Source of the DNA: Trebonia sp. | GTDB taxonomy: Bacteria > Actinomycetota > Actinomycetes > Streptosporangiales > Streptosporangiaceae | Length of the DNA stretch: 6,572 nucleotides | Direction of reading: 5' to 3' | Assembly: GCA_030043595.1 (NCBI GenBank) | Contig: JASHXJ010000526.1 | Span: forward strand, 1-6,572 | Made by a program: the position numbers and the translations under genes | The notes under the pieces: generated by a model | What the model was told of the DNA's origin: nothing | Seen by the model: the letters and a program-made list of their open reading frames with translations, nothing else | Database searches by the model: none | Part shown: positions 5,686-6,572 of the stretch, one piece after another | Layout of the letters: each line of letters starts with the position of its first letter | Numbering within the stretch: the first letter of the stretch is position 1

Positions 5686-6105
5686 TTAGGAATCAGTCGG
5701 GACCCTCTGGGGGCACATGCGCGCGGAGGCGAATGTCCTATCGAGCGCGTCGCGGGCACGGCTGCTGGCCTCGGGGACCAGGTGGCCATACAGGTCCACC
5801 GTGGTGGTGATCGACCTGTGCCCGAGCCAGCGGGAGACCTCGGAGATCGGCACGCCCTCGGCAAGGGCCGTGCTGGCAAAAGTGTGCCGCAGGTCGTGGA
5901 ACGTCGTGTCGTTGGCCAGCCCGGCGGCGGCAAGCGCAGGCTTCCAGATCTCTCGGTTGTAGTAGTCGCGCCGCAGGGTGCACCTCGCGGTCCGGCACAC
6001 CACGTCGCGTTCTGCGAGAGCGAACTCCGCGACATGCGTTGCGAAGGCGTCCTGCAGGAACTGCGGCATAGGCACATCCCGCACCGAGGCGGTTGTCTTG
6101 GGCAA
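5686..6105 (-). pseudogene. Truncated phage/ICE-type tyrosine recombinase (integrase), C-terminal catalytic part only
   Basis: The readable part is about 139 residues from a TTG at 6105. It contains the HxxR motif FHDLRHTFAS (His70, Arg73), the helix WLGHRSITTTVDLYGHLVPE with His96 and the nucleophile Tyr106, and the typical WKPALAAAG (54-62) and PKTTASVRDVP (2-12) segments. Intact enzymes of this family have about 350-450 residues; the arm-binding and core-binding domains, the first catalytic arginine and probably the beta-hairpin lysine are missing. The frame stays open upstream only to a TAG at 6166-6168, and neither other minus frame restores an N-terminal half, so this looks like a deletion or rearrangement rather than a single frameshift. 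The minus strand upstream of the TTG lacks a ribosome binding site. The remnant points towards rnpB and ends 35 nt from it, the orientation often seen for integrases beside an RNA-gene attachment site. It is almost certainly inactive. Confidence 0.88.
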
Positions 6106-6207
6106 TGCGAGCTCCCTGGGGCGTCTTCGCGTGCCGGGCTCGATCAGCCCGTGCCGGAAGAGCGCCTAGAAGAATTTCCATCGTGTTACGGCCCCGCCCC
6201 ACGGATG

Positions 6208-6213
6208 TAGCCT
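6208..6213 (+). promoter_or_regulatory. Probable -10 box (TAGCCT) of a leaderless GNAT message
   Basis: TAGCCT matches TANNNT and lies exactly 7 nt before the ATG at 6221; no purine-rich Shine-Dalgarno sequence occurs in between. This is the standard geometry for a leaderless actinobacterial transcript starting at the initiation codon. A -35 box is not obvious. Confidence 0.45.
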
Positions 6214-6220
6214 GGCGCCC

Positions 6221-6572
6221 ATGCCCGCCTATGAACTGCGCTCGGCCGGTCCTGATGACGCTGATGTCCTGTTCGGCATTCACTGGGCCTCGATGGGCGG
6301 CTATCTTGCGCGAGCGTTCGACGGCTATACAGATGAAGACGCCCGGGCGTACCACCGCCAGTGGCTCGGCTCCGGCCGGGCGCAGGTCATCGTCGTGGGT
6401 GGGCAGGTGGCCGGAGCGCTGGACGTCGACTGGCAGCCTGACGCGGGGTTCTTGCGCACGATCGAGATTGATCCGGCGTTTCAGGGTCGCGGTATAGGTA
6501 CTGCGATCGTCCGAGACTTGCTGGACCAGTGCGCCCAGCGGCGGATACCGGCCCGGTTGTATGTGTTTCCGC
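6221..6572 (+). CDS. GNAT family N-acetyltransferase, 5' part (cut by the window end)
   Basis: From the ATG at 6221 the frame is open for 117 codons to the window edge. The product starts MPAYELRSAGPDDADVL, the usual first strand and helix of GNAT acetyltransferases, which move an acetyl group from acetyl-CoA to an amine. Strand 4 and motif A are clear: FLRTIEIDPAF (78-88 region) followed by QGRGIGTAIV (88-97), where QGRGIG matches the Q/R-x-x-G-x-G/A pyrophosphate-binding loop. A further conserved strand, ARLYVFP, is reached at the edge, so perhaps a quarter of the protein is missing. The substrate cannot be told. The start is supported by a TAGCCT box 7 nt upstream. Codon use is less GC-biased than in the exporter (ATA, ACA, TTT, GAA, TTG and CGA occur), which, with the integrase scrap beside it, hints at transferred DNA. 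Confidence 0.85.
   Translation, partial: MPAYELRSAGPDDADVLFGIHWASMGGYLARAFDGYTDEDARAYHRQWLGSGRAQVIVVGGQVAGALDVDWQPDAGFLRTIEIDPAFQGRGIGTAIVRDLLDQCAQRRIPARLYVFP

Noticed and set aside
5660..5710. tRNA-like or attachment-site-like sequence after rnpB
   Set aside because: A GGTTAGGAATC stretch slightly resembles a T-arm, but no acceptor stem or anticodon arm can be folded, and no direct repeat of the rnpB 3' end occurs in this window.
4017..6077. A 686-codon open frame on the minus strand crossing the exporter, rnpB and the integrase remnant
   Set aside because: It runs antisense to a well-supported exporter and to rnpB. Its product is Arg/Ala/Gly/Gln-rich low-complexity sequence without domains, as expected for antisense frames in GC-rich genes.

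Overview
The window is strongly GC-rich (by eye about 70%), and its genes favour G or C at third codon positions. It holds a double-domain AsnC-type regulator, a class A RNase P RNA with a GC-rich P1 helix, and several start codons with a TANNNT hexamer 6-7 nt upstream, as in leaderless actinobacterial mRNAs. This points to a high-GC actinomycete; I cannot name the genus. Most of the window looks like ordinary chromosome. The last ~900 bases, after the RNase P RNA, look like a scar of mobile DNA.

Layout. (1) Positions 1-76, minus strand: the first codons of a probable NAD(P)H/quinone oxidoreductase of the medium-chain dehydrogenase superfamily, cut by the window edge. (2) 211-1821, plus strand: a polytopic membrane protein resembling GT-C (family 39/PMT-like) glycosyltransferases, transcribed divergently from (1). 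(3) 1822-2008: a convergent intergenic region with a terminator-like GC hairpin and an unusual A-rich 68-bp element bounded by perfect 13-bp inverted repeats, with a 9-bp tandem repeat inside. (4) 2009-2638 and 2676-3662, minus strand: a TMEM175-type potassium channel subunit downstream of, and probably cotranscribed with, a two-HTH Lrp/AsnC regulator. (5) 3663-3764: a divergent control region with an operator-like inverted repeat. (6) 3765-5252, plus strand: a 14-TM DHA2-family MFS exporter. (7) 5259-5650, plus strand: rnpB, starting 6 nt after the exporter stop, with its likely -10 box inside the last exporter codons. (8) 5686-6105, minus strand: a tyrosine recombinase reduced to its C-terminal catalytic part, ending 35 nt from the rnpB 3' end. 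(9) 6221 to the edge, plus strand: the 5' part of a GNAT acetyltransferase gene that the supplied six-frame ORF analysis did not cover because it runs off the window.

How the parts fit. The regulator and exporter form a classic divergent pair in which the regulator probably controls itself and the exporter in response to a small molecule. The TMEM175 channel may be in the same regulon through its position behind the regulator. The integrase remnant beside rnpB suggests that a mobile element once inserted at or near the rnpB 3' end. I found no strong case for an entirely new system; the best leads are the 68-bp inverted-repeat element, the rnpB/integrase junction, and the promoter overlap between exporter and rnpB.
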